Positions 1 through 8,612 of a DNA stretch of 64,000 nucleotides are shown here, one piece after another. The translations under genes and the position numbers were made by a program. The notes beneath the pieces are model-generated. The model did not search any database and had not been told where the DNA came from. It saw only the letters and a list, made by a program, of their open reading frames with translations. The number at the start of each line of letters is the position of its first letter. Position 1 is the stretch's first letter. Source of the DNA: JABSQH01 sp965230015 (GTDB lineage Bacteria > Actinomycetota > Acidimicrobiia > Acidimicrobiales > Ilumatobacteraceae); the NCBI GenBank assembly GCA_965230015.1, contig CBDDKF010000011.1, positions 228,047-292,046 on the forward strand, given 5' to 3'.

Positions 1-116
1 GGCTTGAGCCACTTCACCGCGACCTTGCGGTCGAGGGTGAGATCGATCGCTAACCACACCTCGGCCATCCCGCCTTGCGCGAGCATGCGCTGCAGCTCGT
101 AGCGCTGCGCGATCAC
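1..116 (-). CDS. Ser/Thr protein kinase, N-terminal fragment cut by window edge
   Basis: Only the first 38 or so residues are inside the window. Read from a GTG at 116, they begin at the N-lobe of a Hanks-type kinase. The glycine-rich loop reads LAQGGMAEVWLA, and the ATP-anchoring lysine sits in VAVKWL about 18 residues later. The family is the actinobacterial PknB-like kinases, which phosphorylate Ser/Thr on envelope and division proteins; downstream domains cannot be judged. The gene follows DegV on the same strand after an 89-base gap, so it may belong to the same transcription unit. The GTG is chosen because an upstream ATG in another frame runs into a stop. Confidence 0.8.
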   Translation of the reverse strand, partial: MIAQRYELQRMLAQGGMAEVWLAIDLTLDRKVAVKWLK

Positions 117-205
117 GGTGGGTGGGGAGCCGCAGGGGACATGGACCTCGCGCAACGCTAGTGGTGGGCGCCGACGCGCCCTGGTCATGTTGACGGTGGG
201 CCGTG

Positions 206-1063
206 TCAGTCGGCGCGCTCGTGGAACGCCACGCCGATCGTCCCGCGTCCGCCATGGGTGCCGATCACGGGACCGATCTCGCCGACGACGATCTCGTCGT
301 CGTAGTGCGTGCGCAGCATGTCGACGAACACGTCGACGTCGCTGCAGTCGGCGTGCAGTACAGCCAGGTTCTCGACGCGGTCGCCGAACTCGCGCACCTT
401 GTCGTCGAGGAACTTCAGCGCCTTGCTGCGAGTGCGCTGTTTGCCGCCTTCTTGCACCTCGCCGCCGGTGACCACGATGATCGGCTTGATCGACAGGGCG
501 GTGGCCAGCAGTGCCTTGGCGCTGCCGATGCGTCCGCCCTTTTGCAGGTTCTCGAGGGTGTCGAGTGCGCCGAACACCTGCGTGCGTGCCGTGAGATCGG
601 CGGCGAGCGCCTCGACCTCGTCGAGGGTTGCGCCGCTGGCGGCAAGTCGGGCGCAGGCGATGGCGATGGTGCCGAGGCCGAGGGTGATGGTCCGGCTGTC
701 GACCACGCGCACCTCGACGTCGACCGAGGGGTCTTCATGCACGGTGCGCGCTGCCAACTCGGCGCTCTGCATCGTGGCCGAGAGCGCGCTCGACAACGAC
801 ACGGTCACGACGCCGGTCGCTCCCTCGTCGGCAAGCTGCCGGTAGGCCGTTTCGAACTGTCCGGGTGCCGGCGCGGCCGTCTCGGGCAACGTCGCCGAGT
901 TGGCGCAGCGCGTCCAGAACTCGGCAGTGGTCAGCTCTTCGCGATCGATGAGCTCCTCGTCGCCGAAACGGATCGACAACGGCACGATGATGATCCCCAG
1001 CTCGTCGGCGATGTCGGCGGGAAGGTCGCAGGATGAGTCGGTGACGATACGGATACTGCTCAC
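206..1063 (-). CDS. DegV family fatty-acid-binding protein
   Basis: A 285-residue protein of typical DegV length. The N-terminus has the family motif TDSSCDLP (residues 8-15), followed by IIIVPLSIRFGDE and a TxxPAPGQF-like segment near residue 60 that lines the lipid pocket. In Firmicutes DegV/FakB proteins bind a fatty acid and present it to the kinase FakA; no FakA-like gene is visible here, so the partner is unknown. Its ATG overlaps the stop of the upstream gene as ATGA, implying translational coupling. It is the third gene of the GNAT / DUF6049-type / DegV operon. Confidence 0.9.
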   Translation of the reverse strand: MSSIRIVTDSSCDLPADIADELGIIIVPLSIRFGDEELIDREELTTAEFWTRCANSATLPETAAPAPGQFETAYRQLADEGATGVVTVSLSSALSATMQSAELAARTVHEDPSVDVEVRVVDSRTITLGLGTIAIACARLAASGATLDEVEALAADLTARTQVFGALDTLENLQKGGRIGSAKALLATALSIKPIIVVTGGEVQEGGKQRTRSKALKFLDDKVREFGDRVENLAVLHADCSDVDVFVDMLRTHYDDEIVVGEIGPVIGTHGGRGTIGVAFHERAD

Positions 1064-3270
1064 GGCGTCGGGAGGCTATCGGCAGCCTGCGCGCTGGGAT
1101 GATGGGCCCGCCGTTCGGCGACCGCAGCCCGGCGCTTCTTGTTGCGCCAGTTGGCGATCCACCACGTGATCAGGATCAGCACGAACCCGCCGGTGAGGAC
1201 CTGCGCCAAACCGGTGAAGGCGGTCACCCGAGACGTCAGCGTGATGTCGTCGGCGAGGACCTCGCCGCCCGGTGTCGACACCGTGACCTCAACCGACGAC
1301 GTGCCGTTGGCCAGCGCACGCACCGGAACGACCACGTTGGTCTCGCCGTTCGGGCGCAGCGTCACCAGCTGGTCGCCGTTGGGGAACTCGAGCTTCGACG
1401 ACGACAGGCCCAACGTGACGTCGAGCGGCTCGTCGCTGCGGTTGGCGAGTTGCAGCTCGATGTCGCCCGTGCGTCCGGTGAGGGTGAACGTGAAGGGTTC
1501 GGGTGGCACCACTGCGGCGCGCAGCTCGTCGAGTTCGGTGCGCAGCGCATCGAGTTCCGCGTTGGCTACCTGGTCGTCGTAGGCGGTCGTGAAGAGCTCG
1601 TCGAGGAGCGCACTCCATCGCTCGGGACGCGGATCGTCGTCGGGGAGCATCGATGCAGTACTCAGCACCTCCAGTGCAGCTGCGTCGAGAGCGGCCACTC
1701 GGTCGACGAGTGAAGGTCCCGCCTGCTCGGGGAGCGAAACGGATGCCGTGCCGTCGGGCGCGCGTTGCGAGTCGGTGGTGGCCGGCAGGACCGAGCCCTC
1801 GGTGAACTGCAGGCCGTCGATGGTCTCGGTCAGTTGTTCCAGTGCGACGAGGAGGCGCGGGTCTGGTGCCGCCAGCGTGGGCGAGCTGAGCACACGGGAA
1901 CGCTCGCTCGTGCGCGGCGCAGGTTCGAGGAGCAGACCGGCAGCCGTACCCACTGCCCATTCGAACGCGGTCAGCTCCTCGAGGATCTGGTCGGTCCCGT
2001 CGGCGGTCAGGGCTTCGGACAGAGGGTCGACCAGCGTGAGCGGCATCGTGTCGCCGTCGGGTAGGGCGACGTCGACGAACCGGTCGCGTTCGGGCAACGG
2101 TCCGCCGATGGTGGCTGCGTACATGTCGTCGGTCATCACGAGATAGCGGAACCCGAGGTCGCGCAGCTGCTGCGCCCCCGCCGCGCTGAGCGGGTCGAGC
2201 ACCATCCAGGCGGTCCGTCCGACGCGCGCTGATGGCAGGGCGTCGATGACCGCGCGTTCCCCCGCCGACAGTTCGCGTGCAACGACATCGCCTCGTCCGA
2301 CGGCGATTGCCGATGACACGTCAAGTACCCGTGCCGATGTGGCCACCACCTCGTCGTCGACGAACAATGCGCTGCGTTCGGTGCTGTCGAGCCCGGTGGT
2401 CGCGGCGGCGACCGTGCGCGGCGCGACCTCGAGCGTGATCGGCGTCGCGAGATCTGCCGCGAGCATCGCCGCCGCGTCGAAGCCATCGGTCGGCGGCGTC
2501 GCGTCGAGGCGTGGTTCGGGGATCGCCGCCATCACCGTGAGATCGATCGGTTCGCTGACGGCGTCGTCGAGGCGCTCGACGATTGTGCCGTGCGAGGCCA
2601 CCTCGACGGCGACGTCGGGATCGCCGAGCACTCCGATCTTGAGCTCGACGCGGATCGGGTGCAGCCCAGGGCGATCGATCTTCAGTTTCTCCGCCACGCT
2701 GTCGCCCATGTCGGTGGGGACCTCGATCGTGAGTGTGGTCGCGCCGTCGTCGTCGAGGGCGAAGTCGCTGCGCACGTCGGCCAGCCGCACGCCGTCGATC
2801 GGGCGGCCGTTGTTACCGAGCTGGCCGTAGACGCGCTGGGGGATGTCGGGTCCGACGAGCTGGGAAGGCAGCACTCGTCCGAGCGGCGACAGCGGTGCGT
2901 AGTTGGTGACGTCGATGGTCAGCGTCGGCGGAGGTGGTTCGAGCGGCTCACCCAACTCGTCGACGGCCGGGTCGGTCGCCGCCGGGTCGGCGGTCGCCGT
3001 GTCGCTGGGTTCGGTGCTGCCGGACTCGGTGGTGCCTGACTCGGCGGGCTCGGATTCGTCGAGCCGAAAGAGGTCGAGGTCGCCGTCGACTCGGTACACG
3101 AAGCGCAGCGTGCCGTCGGGGTCGATGTCGAAGCGTTGGTCGATGAGCGCCAGCTCAATGCGGCTGTCGTCGACCTGGGCGGGCGCCGGCGTGGCGTGCA
3201 CGCTCGCGGGCGCTCCGACCACTGCGCCCATCGCAATGAGTGCTGGGATGGCTGCAACAACGCGTTTCAT
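1060..3270 (-). CDS. Exported DUF6049-type protein with C-terminal membrane anchor
   Basis: A 736-residue protein. It has a signal peptide (residues 1 to about 27, ending near VHATPA), an acidic Ser/Thr/Pro linker near residues 60-110, a large extracytoplasmic body, one C-terminal membrane helix (VLTGGFVLILITWWI) and a basic tail. Architecture and position beside pcnA match Rv3909 of M. tuberculosis (DUF6049), as I recall it; function is unknown. The open frame continues upstream to about 3978, but the ATG at 3270 is preferred because it starts a clean signal peptide and overlaps the GNAT stop as ATGA. The C-terminal region before the helix resembles an Ig-like fold (LQLANRSDEPLDVTLGL), which is inference. 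Confidence 0.8.
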   Translation of the reverse strand: MKRVVAAIPALIAMGAVVGAPASVHATPAPAQVDDSRIELALIDQRFDIDPDGTLRFVYRVDGDLDLFRLDESEPAESGTTESGSTEPSDTATADPAATDPAVDELGEPLEPPPPTLTIDVTNYAPLSPLGRVLPSQLVGPDIPQRVYGQLGNNGRPIDGVRLADVRSDFALDDDGATTLTIEVPTDMGDSVAEKLKIDRPGLHPIRVELKIGVLGDPDVAVEVASHGTIVERLDDAVSEPIDLTVMAAIPEPRLDATPPTDGFDAAAMLAADLATPITLEVAPRTVAAATTGLDSTERSALFVDDEVVATSARVLDVSSAIAVGRGDVVARELSAGERAVIDALPSARVGRTAWMVLDPLSAAGAQQLRDLGFRYLVMTDDMYAATIGGPLPERDRFVDVALPDGDTMPLTLVDPLSEALTADGTDQILEELTAFEWAVGTAAGLLLEPAPRTSERSRVLSSPTLAAPDPRLLVALEQLTETIDGLQFTEGSVLPATTDSQRAPDGTASVSLPEQAGPSLVDRVAALDAAALEVLSTASMLPDDDPRPERWSALLDELFTTAYDDQVANAELDALRTELDELRAAVVPPEPFTFTLTGRTGDIELQLANRSDEPLDVTLGLSSSKLEFPNGDQLVTLRPNGETNVVVPVRALANGTSSVEVTVSTPGGEVLADDITLTSRVTAFTGLAQVLTGGFVLILITWWIANWRNKKRRAAVAERRAHHPSAQAADSLPTP

Positions 3271-3974
3271 CGTTCGCCGAGGTCGAGTTCGAGCACGCTC
3301 AAGGTGGCCTCGTCGCGATGGAATCCGAGGCCGCGATAGAGGGCGATTGCGGCCTCGTTGTCGACCGAGGTGTTCACGAGGATGCGGCGCGCCCGGCGCG
3401 CCCAGCGCAGCGCGTCGAGTACCAGTGCATGGGCGATCCCGCGGCGACGTGCTGCCGGATCTACTGCCAGTCGTTGGAGATACGCAGTGGCGCCGGCCCG
3501 ACCGGTGATCGCCACGCCCAGCACGCCGGATCGGTCGATGGCGATGCGCGCCCGGTGTTGTGGTGTGGCGTTGCGAATCTCCTCGATCGCCGAGCGATCG
3601 TTGCCCCACACGGCGCCGAACGCGGCTGCATCCAGGTCGGCCACGCGTCCGAGATGCCACGGACGAAGTGCGGTGAGGCGTACGCCGCGCGGCGGTGTCG
3701 TGCGCTGCGCCATGTCCGGCGTCGGCCGGCTGAACAACGCAAGTCGATCGATCTCGACGAAACCGGCGTGCCGGAACGGGAGGTCCGACGGTGGAAACAA
3801 AGCGCCCGTGCGCAGCGCGCGCAGGCCCTGATCGCGAGCCATGTTGACCCACCTGGCCACATCGTGGTCGGTCGGCTGCATTCGGTGATCGACCAGGATC
3901 AGTCGGCCGACCGAGTCGTCGTAGGGCCACCGGCCGAGCCGGGCCTCGACGTTCGCGTTGGCCGTGTGCACCAT
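3267..3974 (-). CDS. GNAT family N-acetyltransferase
   Basis: A 235-residue protein. The acetyl-CoA-binding signature lies in the C-terminal half: YLQRLAVDPAARRRGIAHALV (Q/RxxGxG/A type) followed by ILVNTSVDNEAAIALYRGLGF. The N-terminal 100 residues are less conserved and may set substrate choice, which is unknown. It is the promoter-proximal gene of a three-gene coupled operon and diverges from pcnA across about 39 bases. In mycobacteria the equivalent slot holds a Nudix gene, so this may be a lineage-specific replacement (inference). Confidence 0.85.
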   Translation of the reverse strand: MVHTANANVEARLGRWPYDDSVGRLILVDHRMQPTDHDVARWVNMARDQGLRALRTGALFPPSDLPFRHAGFVEIDRLALFSRPTPDMAQRTTPPRGVRLTALRPWHLGRVADLDAAAFGAVWGNDRSAIEEIRNATPQHRARIAIDRSGVLGVAITGRAGATAYLQRLAVDPAARRRGIAHALVLDALRWARRARRILVNTSVDNEAAIALYRGLGFHRDEATLSVLELDLGER

Positions 3975-4013
3975 CCACTGACGCTACCCGGGTGCCGTGG
4001 TTACCCTGGCGCG

Positions 4014-5441
4014 GTGGTCCCCGAACGCTTTGCCCCGGTGTTGGCGGAGCTGGCTCCGCTCGCCGATCGGTTCGCCGAGCGTGGCCACCGGCTGTACCTG
4101 GTGGGTGGCACCGTGCGCGACCTGCTCGTCGGTACCGACGCTGACGATTTCGACCTCGATCTCACCACCGACGCACGGCCCGACGAGATCAAGGCTGCCC
4201 TCGACGGCGCCGTCGACGCGTTGTGGACACAAGGTGAGCGGTTCGGAACGATCGGTGCCCAACGCATCGACGCCGACGGTCGGCCGCGCACGATCGAGAT
4301 CACCACGTTTCGGTCCGAGGCGTACACCGACGACTCGCGCAAGCCGGTGGTGGAGTTCGCCGACCACATCGATGCCGACCTGTCGCGACGAGACTTCACG
4401 GTGAATGCGATGGCGCTCGAGCTGCGCGCCGACGACGATGCGGAACTGGTCGACCCGTTCGGTGGTGCCGTCGATCTGGCCACCCACCGGTTGCGCACGC
4501 CCAGCGGACCAGAGATCTCCTTCGGCGACGATCCGCTGCGCATGCTGCGTGCGGCCCGTTTCATCGCCCGCTTCGATCTGGAACCGACCGCCGAGCTCGT
4601 CGACGCGGTGCGCGCGCTCGGCGGTCGACTCGAGATCGTGTCGGCGGAACGGATCCGCGACGAACTCGACAAGCTGATCACCGTCGATCACCCGGCGGCG
4701 GGTTTGTGGTTCTTGGTCGACACGGGCCTGGCCGACCACTTCTTGCCGGAGCTGCCGGCGATGCGGTTGGAGCACGATCCGATCCATCGCCACAAAGACG
4801 TGCTGGCCCACTCGATCGCCGTGGTCGAAAACGTTCGTCGTCCCGACGATCCGACGCAGTTCGACTTTCGTCTGACCCGGCTCGCTGCCCTGTTCCACGA
4901 CATCGGCAAGCCGCGCACGCGTGGGTATTCGCCGGGCAAGGGAACGACGTTTCATCATCACGACGCCGTTGGTGCACGCATGACGCGCAAGCGCATGAAC
5001 GCGCTGCGGTACTCGAACCACGATGTCGACGCGGTCACCGAGCTGGTTGCGCTCCACCTGCGGTTTCACACGTACTCGATGGGTTGGTCCGATTCGGCGG
5101 TGCGCCGCTACGTCCGCGATGCCGGCGACCTTCTCGCCGAGCTCAACGTGCTCACGCGCTGCGACTGCACCACGCGCAACGCCAAGAAGGCCGCCCGGCT
5201 CTCCCGGCGGATGGACGAGCTCGAAGCGCGCATCGACGAGCTCGCCGCCGCCGAGGAACTCGCTGCCCTGCGCCCCGAGTTGGACGGCAACGAGGTGATG
5301 AAGCACCTGGGCATGGCACCCGGACGAGACGTTGGTGAGGCGATGGCGTTCCTGATGGAGATTCGGCTCGAAGAAGGGCTGATCGGCGACGTCGAGATCC
5401 GCAAGCGCCTCGACGCGTGGTGGCGCGACCGAAGTCGGTGA
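4014..5441 (+). CDS. pcnA: CCA-adding enzyme / tRNA nucleotidyltransferase
   Basis: A 475-residue class II polymerase-beta-type nucleotidyltransferase that builds or repairs the 3' CCA end of tRNA. Residues 31-36 are GGTVRD and residues 45-49 carry the metal-binding DxD (DFDLD). RRDFTVNAMA follows near residue 125 and DDPLRMLRAARF near residue 175. An HD domain lies near residue 294 (FHDIGKP), as in the actinobacterial PcnA form. The frame is open upstream to 3240, but homology begins at the GTG at 4014, just inside the divergent gap from the GNAT gene. Length agrees with the family (about 480). Confidence 0.93.
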   Translation: MVPERFAPVLAELAPLADRFAERGHRLYLVGGTVRDLLVGTDADDFDLDLTTDARPDEIKAALDGAVDALWTQGERFGTIGAQRIDADGRPRTIEITTFRSEAYTDDSRKPVVEFADHIDADLSRRDFTVNAMALELRADDDAELVDPFGGAVDLATHRLRTPSGPEISFGDDPLRMLRAARFIARFDLEPTAELVDAVRALGGRLEIVSAERIRDELDKLITVDHPAAGLWFLVDTGLADHFLPELPAMRLEHDPIHRHKDVLAHSIAVVENVRRPDDPTQFDFRLTRLAALFHDIGKPRTRGYSPGKGTTFHHHDAVGARMTRKRMNALRYSNHDVDAVTELVALHLRFHTYSMGWSDSAVRRYVRDAGDLLAELNVLTRCDCTTRNAKKAARLSRRMDELEARIDELAAAEELAALRPELDGNEVMKHLGMAPGRDVGEAMAFLMEIRLEEGLIGDVEIRKRLDAWWRDRSR

Positions 5442-7546
5442 GTCCCACCAACGCCGTCAGTGTGGCGCTCGCCGTCGTCGCCGCCGTTGCCGTCGTTGCG
5501 GCCGTGCTTGCGTTCGTCGCGATTCGGCGATCGAAGGCCGCGGCAGCGAGCCACGCGCAGGAGATCCGCGATCTGCTCGACGCGTTGCCCGATGGCGTGT
5601 TGCGGCTCGACGCGGACGGCGACATCGCATGGGCGAACACCCAGGCGGCGACCCTGGCGGGGCGATCGGTCGACGAGTTGCGCGGCCGTTCGTTTCTCGC
5701 GCTCGTCGGCGACGGCGACCGTCCTGCGCTGGTCGAACGCCGTCAGCTCGATGCGCCGGCCACGCTGATCGAGCTGGTGGCCGCCGATGGACAGAGCCAC
5801 ATCGTCGAAGCGACGCGCCACGACGACGGCGGACCAGGCGCGTTGGTGGTGCTGCGCGATGTCGGTCACCGCGAGCGCCAGTCGAGCGCGCTGCACGAGG
5901 CCCGTCGCCGATTCCAGCAAGCCTTCGACGCTGCGCCGATCGGAATGGCGCTGGTGCGCATGGACGATCGGGCGATCGTCGACGCCAACCAGGCGTTCGC
6001 CGACATGCTCGGCCGACGGGTCCCCGAACTGATCGGGACGTCGATCGGCACGCTGAGCCACCCCGACGATGTCCGGGCGGCGGCCGCGCAGCGGGCGCGG
6101 CTCGAACTGGGCATCGCCGAGGCGTTCGTCATCGAGCAACGGTTGCGTCACCGCTCCGGCGAGTATCGGTGGACGCGCACGCGGATGTCGGTCACCAAAG
6201 ACGCTGGTGTCGAGCTGGCGATCACCCACATCGAGGACATCACCGATCAGCGCACCAGTGCCGAACAGCTGAACTTTGCCGCGACCCACGATGCGTTGAC
6301 CGGGCTGCCCAACCGGTCGGCGGTGGTCGCCCGGCTCGACACGGTCGCGGCGCCGGTCGCGTTCTTCGACCTCGACAACTTCAAGGTGGTCAACGACAGC
6401 TTGGGTCACGCGGTGGGAGATGCCGTGCTGCGCGAGGTGGCGGACCGCCTCCGTCACGAGATCGACGACGAAGGCCGGTTGGCGCGCTTGGGCGGCGATG
6501 AATTCGTGGTGGTCGTCGATCGCGATGCGGCGCTCGAGATCGATCGCGATGCTGCGCAGGTCGCCGAGCGTGTGCGCCGTGTGTTGCAGGCGCCGATGGA
6601 GATCGACGGCGAAGAGCTCGTGGTGACCGTGAGCGCTGGCGTGGCTCATGCCGATGGCCCTACCGACGGCGATCAGCTACTGCGCGACGCCGAAGCTGCG
6701 ATGTACCGCGCCAAGTCGGCCGGTCGCGATCGCATCGAGCGATTCACCCCCGACACGCGCGAGTCGGCAGTGGAAGTGTTGCGCACCTCGACCGAGCTGC
6801 GACGGGCACTCGAGCGCGGCGAGATCGTCCCCTACTTCCAGCCGATCGTGGCCCTCGCAGGAGGCGAGGTGGAGGGTTTCGAGGTTCTCGCCCGTTGGTT
6901 GCACCCCGATCGCGGGCTGCTCGCCCCGGGCGCCTTCTTGCCCGTTGCCGAGGAGACCGGGCTGATCGCCGAGCTGGGGGCGAGTGTGATGCGCGACGCG
7001 CTGTCGCAGCTGGCGCGCTGGCGAGCCCAGGAAGTGCCGTTCGCCGACGCCTCGATTTCGGTCAACGTGGCCACCCAGCAGCTCGCCGACCCGAGCTTCC
7101 TCGCCGTGGTCGACGACGCATTGCAACAAACCGGTATCGACGCCGACTCGTTGTGGTTGGAGATCACCGAGACCGCGCTGATGAGCGACACCCAGGCCGC
7201 CGGCGCCGCCCTGCGCGAGCTGCGCGGGTTGGGACTGCACGTGTCGGTCGACGACTTCGGCACGGGCTACTCGTCGCTGACGTACTTGAAGCGGTTCCCG
7301 GTGGAAGCGATCAAGATCGATCGCAGCTTCGTTGGCGGCCTTGGGCTGGAGGACGACGATACGTCCATCGTCGAAGCGGTGATCGGGCTCGGTCATTCGC
7401 TCGGCGTGCTGGTGATCGCCGAAGGCGTGGAGACGCCGCTGCAGCTCACTCGATTGCGTGAGCTCGAGTGCGACAAAGCGCAGGGATACCTGTTTGGTCG
7501 ACCGCGCAACGCCGAGATCATCGAAGCCGAGCGGATGGACCGCTGA
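5438..7546 (+). CDS. PAS-GGDEF-EAL c-di-GMP turnover protein
   Basis: About 702 residues. An N-terminal membrane helix is followed by two PAS-like modules (about 40-130 and 155-280), a GGDEF domain with intact GGDEF near residue 352, and an EAL domain. The EAL domain has the EVL variant signature near residue 480, DDFGTGYSSL near 604, then KIDRSF and AEGVET, so both synthesis and hydrolysis residues look present. The RxxD inhibition site five residues before GGDEF is absent (the segment is DDEG-RLARL), so product feedback may be lost. GTG at 5438 overlaps the pcnA stop as GTGA; an in-frame GTG at 5417 is an alternative (709 residues). Confidence 0.9.
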   Translation: MSPTNAVSVALAVVAAVAVVAAVLAFVAIRRSKAAAASHAQEIRDLLDALPDGVLRLDADGDIAWANTQAATLAGRSVDELRGRSFLALVGDGDRPALVERRQLDAPATLIELVAADGQSHIVEATRHDDGGPGALVVLRDVGHRERQSSALHEARRRFQQAFDAAPIGMALVRMDDRAIVDANQAFADMLGRRVPELIGTSIGTLSHPDDVRAAAAQRARLELGIAEAFVIEQRLRHRSGEYRWTRTRMSVTKDAGVELAITHIEDITDQRTSAEQLNFAATHDALTGLPNRSAVVARLDTVAAPVAFFDLDNFKVVNDSLGHAVGDAVLREVADRLRHEIDDEGRLARLGGDEFVVVVDRDAALEIDRDAAQVAERVRRVLQAPMEIDGEELVVTVSAGVAHADGPTDGDQLLRDAEAAMYRAKSAGRDRIERFTPDTRESAVEVLRTSTELRRALERGEIVPYFQPIVALAGGEVEGFEVLARWLHPDRGLLAPGAFLPVAEETGLIAELGASVMRDALSQLARWRAQEVPFADASISVNVATQQLADPSFLAVVDDALQQTGIDADSLWLEITETALMSDTQAAGAALRELRGLGLHVSVDDFGTGYSSLTYLKRFPVEAIKIDRSFVGGLGLEDDDTSIVEAVIGLGHSLGVLVIAEGVETPLQLTRLRELECDKAQGYLFGRPRNAEIIEAERMDR

Positions 7547-7579
7547 CACGCCCGTTGTTACGCGCGTAGCTTTCGGTGT

Positions 7580-8176
7580 TCAGGAACCTTCTTTGAGGGC
7601 CCGCAGGATCAAGGTCGATGGGCGCGGGCTGGCGACTCCGGCGCCGAGTTCGAGCAACCGATCGACGCGGAAGTTGGTTCGTGACAGTGCGGTGTGCCAC
7701 GCACCGATGGTCCGCGCCGACCCGTAGGGCGCGTCGTCGCTCACCGCGGCGAACGGATGCGCCACGACGATCACGAACGGTCGCTCGGGCTTGAGGATGC
7801 GGTGCACCTGGCGGAACAGGCGGCTGAGGTCGTCGACGTCGTCGACGGTGCGGTTGGCGACCACGACGTCGCAGGTTGCCGAGGTGATGTCGCCGAGATC
7901 GGCGAGGTCGGCCTCGAAGCACTGCACGGTCACCTCGTGCTCGGCGGCTTGGGCGCGCGTCTCGGCGATGCGCGCAGGATCGGGGTCGACGGCGATCGCC
8001 TTCGCGCCGGCGCGAGCCATGGCCAGCGCGTTGTACTCGGGCGACACGCCGAGTTCGACGGCGCGCTTTCCGTCGCCCAGGTCGCCGCACAGGCGGAGTT
8101 CCGCATCGTCGGGCAGCCCCGGTCCGTAGTTGATGGCGAACACGGCACCAGTGTGGTCGTCTCCGCGCCGGTACAC
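7580..8176 (-). CDS. Class I SAM-dependent methyltransferase
   Basis: A 198-residue protein with a Rossmann methyltransferase core. Motif I is a variant (GKRAVELGVSPEYNALAMARAG), the acidic loop is IAVDPDPARI, and CDVVVANRTV fills the motif IV position. A long loop and HRILKPERPFVIVV follow, typical of small-molecule methyltransferases. Substrate is unknown. It converges with the GGDEF-EAL gene and diverges from the DUF5318 gene. The true start may lie a few codons inside the frame. Confidence 0.75.
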   Translation of the reverse strand: MYRRGDDHTGAVFAINYGPGLPDDAELRLCGDLGDGKRAVELGVSPEYNALAMARAGAKAIAVDPDPARIAETRAQAAEHEVTVQCFEADLADLGDITSATCDVVVANRTVDDVDDLSRLFRQVHRILKPERPFVIVVAHPFAAVSDDAPYGSARTIGAWHTALSRTNFRVDRLLELGAGVASPRPSTLILRALKEGS

Positions 8177-8205
8177 GCGGACCGTGCTCGCTAGCCTCTC
8201 GGGCG

Positions 8206-8607
8206 ATGAGCTTTTCGGTCGGCGCTGTACGCGGGATCGACGGCGCGCGCGGCATCGTCGATCACCGCCTCGCCCGACGAATGCTGATCAACGAAGTGCG
8301 GCGAGGCCGCGTGCCGCTCGAGCAGGTCTGTGACGCTCACCCCGAGTTGGTGCGTGCCGCACGCAACGTCGGCACCGTGACACAAACGACGTGTCCGATC
8401 TGCGAAGAAGCGGATCTTCGTTTGGTGACCTACGTGTTCGGCGCCCGTCTCCCTGCGCACGGCCGATGCGTGTCGACCGCAGCCGAGATGGCGGCGCTGA
8501 ACAGGCGCCCCGACGACCTCAACGCGTACGTCGTCGAGGCGTGTGTGGAGTGCCGTTGGCATCACCTCTTGCGCGTGTTGCCGGTCGGTGGCCGGCGGAC
8601 GACCTGA
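8206..8607 (+). CDS. DUF5318 family protein
   Basis: A 133-residue cytoplasmic protein with two cysteine pairs that look like a zinc ribbon: CPICEE near residue 65 and CVECRWHH near residue 115. The family is actinobacterial, of unknown function, and in M. tuberculosis (Rv0049, as I recall) precedes the ponA1-rpsF region. Here too it lies about 1.3 kb upstream of rpsF. The next gene starts five bases after its stop, so the two are probably cotranscribed. Confidence 0.85.
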   Translation: MSFSVGAVRGIDGARGIVDHRLARRMLINEVRRGRVPLEQVCDAHPELVRAARNVGTVTQTTCPICEEADLRLVTYVFGARLPAHGRCVSTAAEMAALNRRPDDLNAYVVEACVECRWHHLLRVLPVGGRRTT

Positions 8608-8612
8608 CGCAC

